64,000 bases of DNA, taken from Parvibaculum sp. (GTDB lineage: Bacteria; Pseudomonadota; Alphaproteobacteria; Parvibaculales; Parvibaculaceae). A program made the translations under genes and the position numbers. Location of the stretch: assembly GCA_002694985.1 (NCBI GenBank), contig NZNS01000007.1, positions 163,476 through 227,475 on the forward strand. Reading direction: 5' to 3'. Below, piece after piece: positions 24,090 to 32,214 of this stretch; positions within the stretch are counted from its first letter, which is position 1; every line of letters begins with the position of its first letter. Below the pieces are notes generated by a model. That model worked only from the letters and a program-made list of their open reading frames with translations. It had not been told where the DNA came from and ran no database searches.

Positions 24090-24752
24090 GTGACGTTGTT
24101 TATCCAGATCGCCGATGTTCTGACAGGCCCGGAACTGCGCCTCGCCGACACCGTCTTCAAGCAGAAGGACGGCTTCGAGGACGGCGCGCGCACGGCTGGC
24201 CGGATCGCAAAGGCCGTGAAGCGGAACGAGCAGGCCAAGCCGACCGGCCTTGCCAGCGATTTCACGGCGCTGGTCGAGAAGCGGCTGATGAAAAACGATG
24301 TTTTCCGTGCCGCCGCCCGGCCCCGCGACTTCATCCGCATTCTTCTGTCGCGCTACACGCAGGGCATGGAATACGGGCTCCATTCGGACGATGCCTTCAT
24401 GGACGGCAAGCGGGTGGACCTCTCCTTCACGCTGTTTCTGGCCGAACCGGACACTTATGACGGCGGCGAACTCATCGTGGAGGAACCGGCGGGAGAACGC
24501 TTCGTGAAACTCAACGCCGGGTCGCTGGTGCTTTACCCCTCGACCACGCTGCACCGGGTGGCGGAAGTGACGAGCGGCGAGCGCCGCGCCGCCGTGGGCT
24601 GGGTCCGAAGCCTTGTGCGGGGGGCGGAAGAGCGCGAGACGTTGTTCGATGTCGCGCTGGCGCTGCGTCAAGCGGAGGCGGCCGGGAACCGGGCGCTGAC
24701 CGACCGGCTGCTGAAAGTTCAGGGATCGCTGCTCAGGCGCTGGGGAGACTAA
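24090..24752 (+). CDS. PKHD-type Fe(II)/2-oxoglutarate hydroxylase (PiuC/YbiX family)
   Basis: A ~220-residue dioxygenase. The double-stranded beta helix carries the iron triad: H and D in 'YGLHSDDAFMDGK' and the distal H in 'STTLHRVAEVTSGERRAAVG', the last also with the 2-oxoglutarate Arg. 'FTLFLAEPDTYDGGELIVEE' is typical of PKHD hydroxylases. In other bacteria this family accompanies TonB siderophore receptors; none is here. I prefer GTG 24090 ('MTLFIQIADVLT'); TTG 24072 is in frame upstream. Confidence 0.9.
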   Translation: MTLFIQIADVLTGPELRLADTVFKQKDGFEDGARTAGRIAKAVKRNEQAKPTGLASDFTALVEKRLMKNDVFRAAARPRDFIRILLSRYTQGMEYGLHSDDAFMDGKRVDLSFTLFLAEPDTYDGGELIVEEPAGERFVKLNAGSLVLYPSTTLHRVAEVTSGERRAAVGWVRSLVRGAEERETLFDVALALRQAEAAGNRALTDRLLKVQGSLLRRWGD

Positions 24753-24987
24753 GGCAATCGGGCAAGCCGATTGCCTTCGATTCTTGCTTACCCTCAAACG
24801 CCGGGCGCTTGGCTTACGCGCCATAAGGCGCGGCGGGCCCTCAAGTCGGAAATTCCCGACTTGAGATTCTTAAATTGATAAGAGCGAACTGGCCGTAGGC
24901 CAGTTCGCGGCGCCCTTGCCGTTTCCGGCACGCCGGAAACGGTTACCAGTATCCTTGATAACCAGCACCCCAATTGTTGCATTGGGG
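24751..24987. repeat. Array of six stem-loops ahead of bioB
   Basis: Six inverted repeats sit in 237 bases: AAGGCAATCGG/CCGATTGCCTT (24751-24777), GCGCC/GGCGC (24818-24831), CTCAAGTCGG/CCGACTTGAG (24840-24865), GCGAACTGGCC/GGCCAGTTCGC (24884-24908), CCGTTTCCGGC/GCCGGAAACGG (24919-24942) and CCCCAAT/ATTGGGG (24968-24987). The first can terminate the hydroxylase gene. The others are unrelated in sequence to one another, unlike REP units. They fill most of the spacer before bioB and could act in its leader. No protein gene is seen here. Confidence 0.6.
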
Positions 24988-25051
24988 CTCAGGCCGCTTA
25001 TGCTGCCGGAATTGTAGTCTTTTCGTTGTTATCGCAAGAGAACCGCGGCCC

Positions 25052-26089
25052 ATGAGCATCCAGACCCGTATCGAAGAGTCCGCCAAAACGCAGCCGGGAA
25101 TCGCGCGGCGCACCAACCCGGACGAACTCCGCCACGACTGGACGCGCGAGGAATTGCAGGCGCTTTTCGATCTGCCCTTCAACGATCTTCTGTTCGAGGC
25201 GCAGCTTGTCCATCGGCGCTGGTTCAAGGCGCATGAAGTGCAGATGTCGACGCTGCTCTCGATCAAGACCGGCGGCTGCCCGGAAGATTGCGGCTATTGC
25301 GCCCAGAGCTCCAAATTCGATACCGGCCTCCAGGCCTCCAAGCTGATGGAAGTCGAGAAGGTGCTGGCGGAAGCACGCAAGGCGAAGGAAGCAGGCGCGA
25401 CGCGCTATTGCATGGGTGCGGCCTGGCGCGAGCCCAAGGATCGCGACATGGACATGATCTGCGCCATGATCGAGGGCGTGAAGGAAATGGGCATGGAAAC
25501 CTGCATGACGCTCGGCATGCTTTCCGGCCAGCAGGTTCACCGCCTCGCGCAGACGGGCCTTGACTATTACAATCACAATGTCGACACGTCGGAAGAATAT
25601 TATCCGAATGTCATCAGCACACGGACCTATCAGGACCGGCTCGACACGCTGGAGCGTGTGCGCAATGCGGGCATGAATGTATGCTCGGGCGGCATTGTCG
25701 GCATGGGCGAAAGCGCGGATGACCGCATCGGTATGCTGATGACGCTCGCCAATCTCGACGAACATCCCCAGAGTGTGCCGATCAACATGCTGATGCCGAT
25801 GGAAGGCACACCGCTCGGCCGCAGCGAGAAGGTGGACTCCATCGACTTCGTGCGCATGATCGCGGTGGCGCGCATCGTCATGCCGCAATCGGTCGTGCGC
25901 CTTGCGGCGGGCCGCGAGCTCATGTCGGAAGAAACGCAGGCGCTCTGCTTCCTTGCGGGTGCGAACTCGATCTTCGTCGGCGACAAGCTGCTGACCGCGA
26001 AGAACCCGGAAGAAGACAAGGACCAGAAGCTTTTCGCGAAGCTCGGCATCGAGCCCATGCCCGCGCATAGCTGCCCGTCGGAGAAGTAA
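25052..26089 (+). CDS. bioB: Biotin synthase (radical SAM)
   Basis: A 345-residue radical SAM enzyme inserting sulfur into dethiobiotin. The [4Fe-4S] cluster ligands are C76, C80 and C83 in '[15 protein letters not shown]'. The [2Fe-2S] ligands lie in '[11 protein letters not shown]', '[10 protein letters not shown]' and '[14 protein letters not shown]', with the Arg in '[11 protein letters not shown]'. All are intact. ATG 25052 gives the family-length protein. It is on the strand opposite bioF-bioD and preceded by a hairpin-rich leader. Confidence 0.96.
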   Translation: MSIQTRIEESAKTQPGIARRTNPDELRHDWTREELQALFDLPFNDLLFEAQLVHRRWFKAHEVQMSTLLSIKTGGCPEDCGYCAQSSKFDTGLQASKLMEVEKVLAEARKAKEAGATRYCMGAAWREPKDRDMDMICAMIEGVKEMGMETCMTLGMLSGQQVHRLAQTGLDYYNHNVDTSEEYYPNVISTRTYQDRLDTLERVRNAGMNVCSGGIVGMGESADDRIGMLMTLANLDEHPQSVPINMLMPMEGTPLGRSEKVDSIDFVRMIAVARIVMPQSVVRLAAGRELMSEETQALCFLAGANSIFVGDKLLTAKNPEEDKDQKLFAKLGIEPMPAHSCPSEK

Positions 26090-26098
26090 TATTCTTCC

Positions 26099-26830
26099 CT
26101 ATGTGCCCTCCGCGCCCGGAAGATGTTCCTCATCGATCAAAAAGAACCAAGAACCATGGTAGCTGTTCTTGCTTACCGATATTCTTTCCTGACGATGCGG
26201 GATTCTTATGGATAGGTGTTTCGCCTGCTGGTGTCGCCTATCAAATATTTCAACCTTAATGCGATATGCCCTGCCTGTGCCGAGAAGTCGCAGATTTCGG
26301 TCTCCTGTAAACCCGTGCACTCCGGGTTCGTCTGCAGCAAGGGCGATAGGGATTAGTTTCTGATCACCTTTCAGCGGGTTCTCCAGCACTGGAACACGCC
26401 AACTGTAATGCCTCGGCACGCCCTCCGTGACAGTCAGAGCGTCGTAAGAAACTCGAACTTCCACGTCAGATCCAGCATTCCTATCGAACGTAAAAGGAAC
26501 GCTTATCTCAATGAAATGCGCCTTGTCGTTCTCGTCTTCGTGTTTCGGGTAAAATTGGACTCGGTACTCAACAGGATGGAAATCGCCCAGTGATCGAAAC
26601 ACCCGCCAATTGTGTTGCAGCCACGAATCCTTGTTGAACGCGTCATTGACAATCTGCCCAAGCCAGAAGGCGAAGAAAATTCCGGCCAACCATAGCCACG
26701 GCAGGTCAACCCACCATTCTTGGCCGCTCATCCGCTGTTCCGTGGCAAATACGCCGAGCTTTCCGACTACACCTGCGAAGGACAGGGCAAGAAACGGGGA
26801 GGTCCTGATTGAAGGCATTTTGTAGCGCAT
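26099..26830 (-). CDS. Membrane-anchored hypothetical protein
   Basis: A 243-residue protein with one or two N-terminal membrane helices ('SPFLALSFAGVVGKLGVFA', 'WLWLAGIFFAFWLGQIVNDA'), then a beta-rich soluble region ('YRVQFYPKHEDENDKAHFIE', 'VEVRVSYDALTVTEGVPRHY') ending in a basic segment. I recognise no family. Codon use looks less GC-biased than its neighbours (more A/T at third positions), hinting at recent acquisition. It is convergent with bioB, nine bases apart. Confidence 0.6.
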   Translation of the reverse strand: MRYKMPSIRTSPFLALSFAGVVGKLGVFATEQRMSGQEWWVDLPWLWLAGIFFAFWLGQIVNDAFNKDSWLQHNWRVFRSLGDFHPVEYRVQFYPKHEDENDKAHFIEISVPFTFDRNAGSDVEVRVSYDALTVTEGVPRHYSWRVPVLENPLKGDQKLIPIALAADEPGVHGFTGDRNLRLLGTGRAYRIKVEIFDRRHQQAKHLSIRIPHRQERISVSKNSYHGSWFFLIDEEHLPGAEGT

Positions 26831-26954
26831 ACTCGATCATAGCCCTGCCCGTTGATTCTGGGAGTGGGCTATTTTCTCCATGACGCTCATCGGCGTATGC
26901 GCGCTATCACTCTGAAATAGCTAAATCATTTTCGGGACCCGACTCGACTTCTCC

Positions 26955-27299
26955 TCAGGTGCGGATCGCTTCCGCACCCCACGCCGCCTGCCAGTGCTGC
27001 AAGCGTTCCTTGAGGACCGATTGCAGCATGTAAGGCGTCATGTCCTTCGCGTCGACTTCTTCCACCACTTCATAGACGAAGTTCTCTTCGCCATGCGTAT
27101 TCCACGCCGCCTGCAATGTTCTTGCGGGATGGGTGCCGAGACGCAGCGTGAACCAGATGCCGTTCTGCATATTGTCGAGGCTGCGCCCGATGCCGAGCCA
27201 GACTTCCCCGCTCGCATGGCAGCGCACGGCAAAAATACCGCGCGCCACCTTGCGTTCCCTGTAATCGCTGACGAGCTGTTTTCTGCGTTCCCTGTTCAT
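26955..27299 (-). CDS. GIY-YIG nuclease family protein
   Basis: A 114-residue protein: 'VARGIFAVRCHASGEVWLGI' gives the GIY-like and YIG-like strands (here G-I-F and L-G-I), followed by 'IWFTLRLGTHPARTLQAAWN' with the conserved Arg and 'THGEENFVYEVVEEVD' with the Glu. A small alphaproteobacterial branch of GIY-YIG proteins has this form; nuclease activity is untested and the first Tyr is replaced by Phe. The start overlaps the preceding gene by four bases (ATGA), so they are translationally coupled. Confidence 0.85.
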   Translation of the reverse strand: MNRERRKQLVSDYRERKVARGIFAVRCHASGEVWLGIGRSLDNMQNGIWFTLRLGTHPARTLQAAWNTHGEENFVYEVVEEVDAKDMTPYMLQSVLKERLQHWQAAWGAEAIRT

Positions 27300-27892
27300 G
27301 ACGGCTTCCTCTTCGGCGCAGGGCGCTCGGGCAAAGGCGGCACGATGCGCGCAAGTTTCTGGTTCAGGCGGTAATGCGCCCTGGCATCCCGGGGCTTTGC
27401 CCAGTCGCGGCCAATCGCCTCCCAGTCCTCGTCCTTCACATCGACGCCGAGGCTTGCCAGCAGACCGCCCTCGCAGACGACGAACTGATGACGATAGGGA
27501 AAGAGAAAACGGTCCTTGCGCGTGCCGAGCGCGTCGCGCGCTTCCTCGTAAGTCGCGAACCAGGCATTCAGGTAGAAGCTGGTACTCGGCGGGAAGAGCC
27601 GCGTCGTATCGAAGGCGGGCATTTCGACATGCGCCTCTTCGGTCAGATGCTGCCAGTCGCGAAAGCCCATCTCGCGCGCAATGACGGCAAGCGCATGCTT
27701 GCGCTGGATGCGCGAGGGATCGGCGAGCAATGCATTTGCATCCACCTCCTGCCAGAGCGAGGCAAGGCGGTGCGCGGCGTGAAAGGCGCGGCGCTTGTCG
27801 GCGCTCGCGAAGTCCTTGAGGAGCTTGCTCGCGCGGATCTTGTATTCGGCGAGGGCGTCGATGGGTTTCTGAGAAGATGGGTCCGTTCGCAC
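27296..27892 (-). CDS. Conserved hypothetical protein coupled to GIY-YIG gene
   Basis: A 198-residue soluble protein. The N-terminal part is helical, 'KIRASKLLKDFASADKRRAF' and 'LLADPSRIQRKHALAVIARE', then 'MGFRDWQHLTEE', a pattern also seen in small proteins with a 'glyoxalase-superfamily' label. The C-terminal half has 'FPPSTSFYLNAWFATYEEAR' and 'LFPYRHQFVVCEGGLLASLG'. I assign no function. It shares an ATGA overlap with the downstream GIY-YIG gene, so the two probably act together. The spacer 27893-28181 before bioA shows nothing distinct. Confidence 0.7.
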   Translation of the reverse strand: MRTDPSSQKPIDALAEYKIRASKLLKDFASADKRRAFHAAHRLASLWQEVDANALLADPSRIQRKHALAVIAREMGFRDWQHLTEEAHVEMPAFDTTRLFPPSTSFYLNAWFATYEEARDALGTRKDRFLFPYRHQFVVCEGGLLASLGVDVKDEDWEAIGRDWAKPRDARAHYRLNQKLARIVPPLPERPAPKRKPS

Positions 27893-28181
27893 GGAATCCT
27901 CCTGTTGTTTGACTGTCGTCGGTCCGAAGCGACGGCAAACAAGGAGATTCTGCGAACGCGAGGTAACGTCTCTCTACGTCAGGCGAAGGTGAGTTCCTCT
28001 TTCTCGGACGGCGGCACCCTTCGCGGCACCGGGCGGCATCCTATGCCAAGGGATATTCGCGTGCAATCGCGGCTTTTGGCCCTTGCCACGGGCTCGTGAA
28101 ACAGGACAATCCGCGACAACCAGAAGACATAAAGAAGCCCGGCCAGCATGAAGCCAGCAAGCACAGGAAGGGGAACGCCCC

Positions 28182-29483
28182 ATGTCCATTCCGCCCGCTA
28201 ATCCGCTCATCAACGACCCGCCGGAATGGCTGGCCAAAGGCGCGCCGCATCTCTGGCTGCCCTATACGCAGATGCAGACGACGCCGATGGCGCTGCCCAT
28301 CGCGAAGACGGACGGCGTGCGGCTGACGCTGGCGGACGGGCGCGAACTCATTGACGGGGTTTCGTCGTGGTGGACGGCGGCGCATGGCTACAACCATCCG
28401 CATATTCGCGCGGCGGTGACGGACCAGCTCGAAAAGATGCCGCATGTAATGCTGGGCGGGCTGGCACATGAGCCTGCCTGCCGCCTCGCGACAAGGCTGT
28501 CGGAAAAGCTGCCGGGCGATCTCGGCCATGTGTTCTTTTCGGAGTCGGGTTCGGTTTCGGTCGAGATCGCGATGAAGATCGCTGTGCAATACGGCATCAA
28601 CAAAGGAAAAAAGGGGCGCACACGCTTCGTCAGTTTCAAGGGCGGCTATCACGGCGACACGCTGGCCACCATGTCGGTCTGCGACCCGGACGAAGGTATG
28701 CACACGCTCTTCAAGGGTGCGATTGCCGAACAGTTCATCTGCGAATTGCCGAACGATGCGGAAAAGGAAGCAGCACTCGACGCCTTTCTCGGCGAGCATG
28801 GCCATGAAGTCGCCGCTGTCGTGACGGAGCCGCTGGTGCAGGGCGCGGGGGGCATGCGCTTTCACACGCCGGAGACGCTGCGGAAACTGCGCGCGCTTTG
28901 CGACAAGCATGATGTGCTGCTGATCCTCGACGAAATCTTCACCGGCTTCGGGCGCACGGGCTCCATGTTCGCCTGCGAGCAGGCGGGGATCGTGCCCGAC
29001 ATCGTGACGCTGTCGAAGGCGCTGACAGGTGGCACGATGGCGCTCGCCGCGACGATTGCCACGGCGCGCGTCTTCGAGGCCTTTCTCGGCGAGGATGCAG
29101 GCAAGGCACTGATGCACGGGCCGACCTATACGGGCAATCCGCTCGCCTGCGCGGCGGCCAATGCCTCGCTCGACCTGTTCGAGCGGGAGCCGCGCCTCGA
29201 CCAGGTGGCCGCCATCTCGGCGCAGCTGACACGGGAGCTTGAACCGGCGCGGACACTGCCCGGCGTCAAGGATGTGCGCGTGATGGGCGCCATCGGCGTC
29301 ATCGAGGTGGAGGCAATAAGGGATGCCGATGCGATCAAGCGCCGCTTCGTGGAGGAAGGTGTCTGGATCCGGCCCTTCGGCAATATCATCTATACGACGC
29401 CGCCGCTGATCATCGGGAGCGGCGATCTTGCCCGGCTGACAGGCGCAATGGTGAAAATCACGGCAGAGATGGCGGGCGAATGA
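28182..29483 (+). CDS. bioA: Adenosylmethionine--8-amino-7-oxononanoate transaminase
   Basis: A 433-residue class III aminotransferase that converts KAPA to DAPA using S-adenosylmethionine as amino donor. 'LWLPYTQMQTTPMALPI', 'GVSSWWTAAHGYNHP', 'FSESGSVSVEIAMKIAVQY', 'LLILDEIFTGFGRTGSMFAC' and the PLP lysine in 'DIVTLSKALTGGTMALA' are characteristic, including the W-W pair of BioA. It completes bioF-A-D-B in the window, though in split order. Ribosome site 'AGGAAGGGGAAC' precedes ATG 28182. Confidence 0.95.
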   Translation: MSIPPANPLINDPPEWLAKGAPHLWLPYTQMQTTPMALPIAKTDGVRLTLADGRELIDGVSSWWTAAHGYNHPHIRAAVTDQLEKMPHVMLGGLAHEPACRLATRLSEKLPGDLGHVFFSESGSVSVEIAMKIAVQYGINKGKKGRTRFVSFKGGYHGDTLATMSVCDPDEGMHTLFKGAIAEQFICELPNDAEKEAALDAFLGEHGHEVAAVVTEPLVQGAGGMRFHTPETLRKLRALCDKHDVLLILDEIFTGFGRTGSMFACEQAGIVPDIVTLSKALTGGTMALAATIATARVFEAFLGEDAGKALMHGPTYTGNPLACAAANASLDLFEREPRLDQVAAISAQLTRELEPARTLPGVKDVRVMGAIGVIEVEAIRDADAIKRRFVEEGVWIRPFGNIIYTTPPLIIGSGDLARLTGAMVKITAEMAGE

Positions 29484-29754
29484 GGCTCCCAGCCCCCGTC
29501 ATGTGTCCCCATCAACACATTTTCTGGTAGTGGAGGCATTTTTCGCGCGCATATGTTGAGCCAAAATGGGTCACACATTACTCTCGCAGCGGGGGCTGAT
29601 TCGGCCTTTTCGATATCGATCACGCACATGCCGGCGGGTCGCGGGGGGCGCGGAAGCCTCTTTCCGCATTGTGGCCCGGATTGTTACCGGCGCGTCCTTT
29701 TCTGGAATGCCGCAAGCGAAGAAATCGCGCGCGGCCGGTTATCGGGATTAAGCC

Positions 29755-30462
29755 ATGCACGTCATCGCGTTCGCGTCGCAGAAGGGTGGCTCCGGCAAGA
29801 CCACGCTTGCGGGTCATATTGCTGTCGAAGCCGAGAGGCAGGGCGCCGGGCCCGTCGCCCTGATCGACACTGACCCGCAGGGGTCTCTCTCCCAGTGGTG
29901 GAATGCGCGCGAAGCCGAGCGCCCCTTCTTTGTGAGCGCCTCGGAAGACGGGCTGGAAGCGGATCTGGCGCGGCTCAAGGATGGCGGCGTCAACCTCGTC
30001 ATCATCGACACGCCGCCCGCCATCACGTCCACCATCGGCCATGTCATCGGCCAGGCGGACCTCATCGTCATTCCGACGCGGCCGAGCCCGCATGACCTGC
30101 GGGCGGCAGGGGCCACGGTCCGGCTCTGCGAGGAAGTCGGCAAGCCGCTCGTCTTCGCCGTCAATGGCGCGGCACCCCGCGCCCGCATCACCACGGAGGC
30201 TGTTATCGCTCTCTCACATCACGGTCCCGTCGCCCCGTCGATCCTCCATCAGCGAATCGATTTCGCCGCGAGCATGATCGACGGGCGAACCGTCATGGAA
30301 ATCAGCTCATCGACCAAATCGCCGGAGGAAATCGCCGAGCTCTGGAGTTTCCTCAACGACCGGCTCAAAGGGCGCGAAACCTCGCCGCTCACCTCAGGTT
30401 CCTTCGTTGCAGGCGCAGCCTCCAGCGGCAAGGCCGAGGGTCTTCTCAGGGGCGCCGCCTGA
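29755..30462 (+). CDS. ParA-family ATPase
   Basis: A 235-residue P-loop ATPase. The deviant Walker A 'FASQKGGSGKTTLAGHIAVE' (residues 6-25), 'LIDTDPQGSLSQWWNAREAE' and the Walker B 'LVIIDTPPAITSTIGHVIGQ' are clear. No parB or parS site is adjacent, so this is an orphan ParA, probably positioning a protein cargo rather than the chromosome. It overlaps the next gene (SPOR protein) by one base, suggesting a shared cell-envelope or division role. The spacer 29484-29754 shows no gene. Confidence 0.9.
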   Translation: MHVIAFASQKGGSGKTTLAGHIAVEAERQGAGPVALIDTDPQGSLSQWWNAREAERPFFVSASEDGLEADLARLKDGGVNLVIIDTPPAITSTIGHVIGQADLIVIPTRPSPHDLRAAGATVRLCEEVGKPLVFAVNGAAPRARITTEAVIALSHHGPVAPSILHQRIDFAASMIDGRTVMEISSSTKSPEEIAELWSFLNDRLKGRETSPLTSGSFVAGAASSGKAEGLLRGAA

Positions 30463-31454
30463 TGGCCAAGAAGCCTGCCTCATTGACGAGCGACCTGCTT
30501 GCGCGCAAGGGTGAAGCTGGACCTTCTTCGGTCGATCCGGTTGCACGTGCTACAATTGCGCCCGGAAGGCAGCCGAATTTGAGCGGAATCGGTGTAAATG
30601 AAGGTCCTTCCCCGGGGCTCTATGGCAGCCCCGCCACGGAGAGGCCAGAGATGCACGCAACGGACGAGGACGAACGGCCACAGCCGCCCGAACCCGAGAT
30701 TATCTACACCCCTGAAGAAGAAGAGAGCGGCGGCCGCACAAGGCTGATCGCAGGCGCCTTTGTGGGCCTTGCGCTGCTTGGCGGCGTCATCATCGCGCTG
30801 TCGCTGAACGATAGCGGCTCGGGCGTGGCGCCCGTTTCGCCGGATGTGACGGCGATACCGGATGAAGCGCCGGCGCAGCAGCAGGTGGCAGAAGCCCCGG
30901 CCGCACAGATGCCGGCGGCGGGCGAAGACGCAAATCCCGAGGCGACCGTTCCCGGCGAGGCGCAGGATGCGCCCATGGAAACGCCGGAGCTTCGCGCCGG
31001 TGCCGAACCCGCAGCGCCGGAGCCGGAGGCGGCACCCGCCGAGACGACGGCGGCGACAGAAGGTGTGGAGGAAAGCGCGGGCGCGCCGACAGCGATCACG
31101 CCGCCTGCCGCACAGCCGGAAGCGGAAAAACCGGCTGCGGCCGCACCGGCACCCGCACCGGCCCCCGCACCGACAAAGGCTCCCGCAACGGCGGCGGCAA
31201 GCGGCGGGGCCTATGTGGTGCAGATCATGGCGCTTCGCGAGGAAGGGGCAGCGCAATCCGCCTGGGCCTCGCTTCAAAAGAAGTACCCCTCGGTACTTGG
31301 CGGCCATGCGCTCGATATCGAGAAGGCGGATCTTGGCGACAAGGGCACCTTCTACCGCGTTCGCGCCGCGGGCTTCGAGACCAAGGCGGCGGCGCAATCG
31401 GCCTGTTCGAGCCTCAAGGCTGCCGGTCAGGACTGTCTCGTCAAATCACGCTAG
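30462..31454 (+). CDS. SPOR-domain membrane protein
   Basis: A 330-residue bitopic protein: a cytoplasmic N-terminus beginning MAKKPASLTSDLLARKG, a membrane helix at about residues 91-110 ('LIAGAFVGLALLGGVIIALS'), a long Ala/Pro/Glu linker (about 125-245) and a C-terminal SPOR domain (about 248-328, 'YVVQIMALREEGAAQSAWAS', 'YRVRAAGFETKAAAQSACSS'). SPOR domains bind denuded septal peptidoglycan, so it likely localises at division sites. 'KPASLTSDLLARKG' resembles the N-terminus of other alphaproteobacterial SPOR proteins. It is co-translated with the ParA-like ATPase. Confidence 0.9.
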   Translation: MAKKPASLTSDLLARKGEAGPSSVDPVARATIAPGRQPNLSGIGVNEGPSPGLYGSPATERPEMHATDEDERPQPPEPEIIYTPEEEESGGRTRLIAGAFVGLALLGGVIIALSLNDSGSGVAPVSPDVTAIPDEAPAQQQVAEAPAAQMPAAGEDANPEATVPGEAQDAPMETPELRAGAEPAAPEPEAAPAETTAATEGVEESAGAPTAITPPAAQPEAEKPAAAAPAPAPAPAPTKAPATAAASGGAYVVQIMALREEGAAQSAWASLQKKYPSVLGGHALDIEKADLGDKGTFYRVRAAGFETKAAAQSACSSLKAAGQDCLVKSR

Positions 31455-31465
31455 AACAACGACCC

Positions 31466-31500
31466 GGCAATCCGGACGCCTGCTTGGCGCCCGGATTGCC
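31466..31500 (+). terminator. Hairpin after the SPOR gene
   Basis: GGCAATCCGG (31466-31475) pairs with CCGGATTGCC (31491-31500), with a possible inner GCC/GGC pairing. No T-run follows. It lies in the 88-base spacer before the HAD gene. Confidence 0.5.
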
Positions 31501-31542
31501 GGCGTGTAGGTTCGCGCCAAATGAAATTGGCGAGGAATTGAC

Positions 31543-32184
31543 ATGGTCGAGGCAGTGATCTGGGATTTTGGCGGCGTGCTGACGTCGAGCCCTTTCGAGG
31601 CGTTCAACCGCTATGAAGCGGAAAAGGGTCTCGCGAAGGATTTCATTCGCAGCATCAACGCGACCAATCCCGACACGAATGCCTGGGCGCTGTTCGAGCG
31701 CAACGAATGTTCGCTCGACGAGTTCGACCGCCTCTTTGCAGAAGAATCCGAAGCGAAGGGCTGCCGCATTCCCGGCCGCGACATCATCTCGCTGCTCTCC
31801 GGCGACATCCGCCCGGAAATGGTGACCGCGCTGAAACGCTGCAAGGAACGCGCGAAGGTCGGCTGCATCACCAATAATGTCTCGGCGGGCGAAGGCGCAG
31901 GGATGGCGCGCAGCAGCGAGAAGGCAGCGGCAGTGGCGGAAGTCATGTCGCTTTTCGACCATGTGATCGAGAGCTCCAAGGCCGGCATCCGCAAGCCCGA
32001 TCCGCGCATCTATCAGATGGCCTGCGAGGCGCTCGGCGTTTCCGCTGCGTCATCCGTCTATCTCGACGATCTCGGGGTCAACCTGAAGCCCGCCAAGGCA
32101 TTGGGCATGACGACGATCAAGGTCGTCTCGCCGGAACAGGCGCTGAAGGACCTCGAAGCGGCGGTCGGATTCCCCGTTTCCTGA
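31543..32184 (+). CDS. HAD-superfamily hydrolase, epoxide-hydrolase N-terminal type
   Basis: A 213-residue HAD-IA protein. The nucleophile D8 is in 'VIWDFGGVLTSSPFEAFNRY'; the usual D+2 acid is a Gly, as in several members of this branch. Motif II/III appear as 'VGCITNNVS' and 'KAGIRKPDPRIYQMACEALG', motif IV as 'VYLDDLGVNLKPAKALGM'. It matches the phosphatase-like N-domain of soluble epoxide hydrolase and bacterial stand-alone relatives. Substrate unknown. Confidence 0.88.
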   Translation: MVEAVIWDFGGVLTSSPFEAFNRYEAEKGLAKDFIRSINATNPDTNAWALFERNECSLDEFDRLFAEESEAKGCRIPGRDIISLLSGDIRPEMVTALKRCKERAKVGCITNNVSAGEGAGMARSSEKAAAVAEVMSLFDHVIESSKAGIRKPDPRIYQMACEALGVSAASSVYLDDLGVNLKPAKALGMTTIKVVSPEQALKDLEAAVGFPVS

Positions 32185-32214
32185 GCTTGAGATGACGCGC
32201 CGAAGGGGCCGTGC

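Noticed and set aside
26099..26830. Recently acquired island from lower GC content
   Set aside because: Only one gene looks GC-poorer and no integrase, att-like repeats or tRNA border it; noted but not claimed as an island.
27979..28164. 61-codon minus-strand frame with one hydrophobic helix before bioA
   Set aside because: No ribosome site, begins 17 bases from bioA, and the C-terminal half has random composition.
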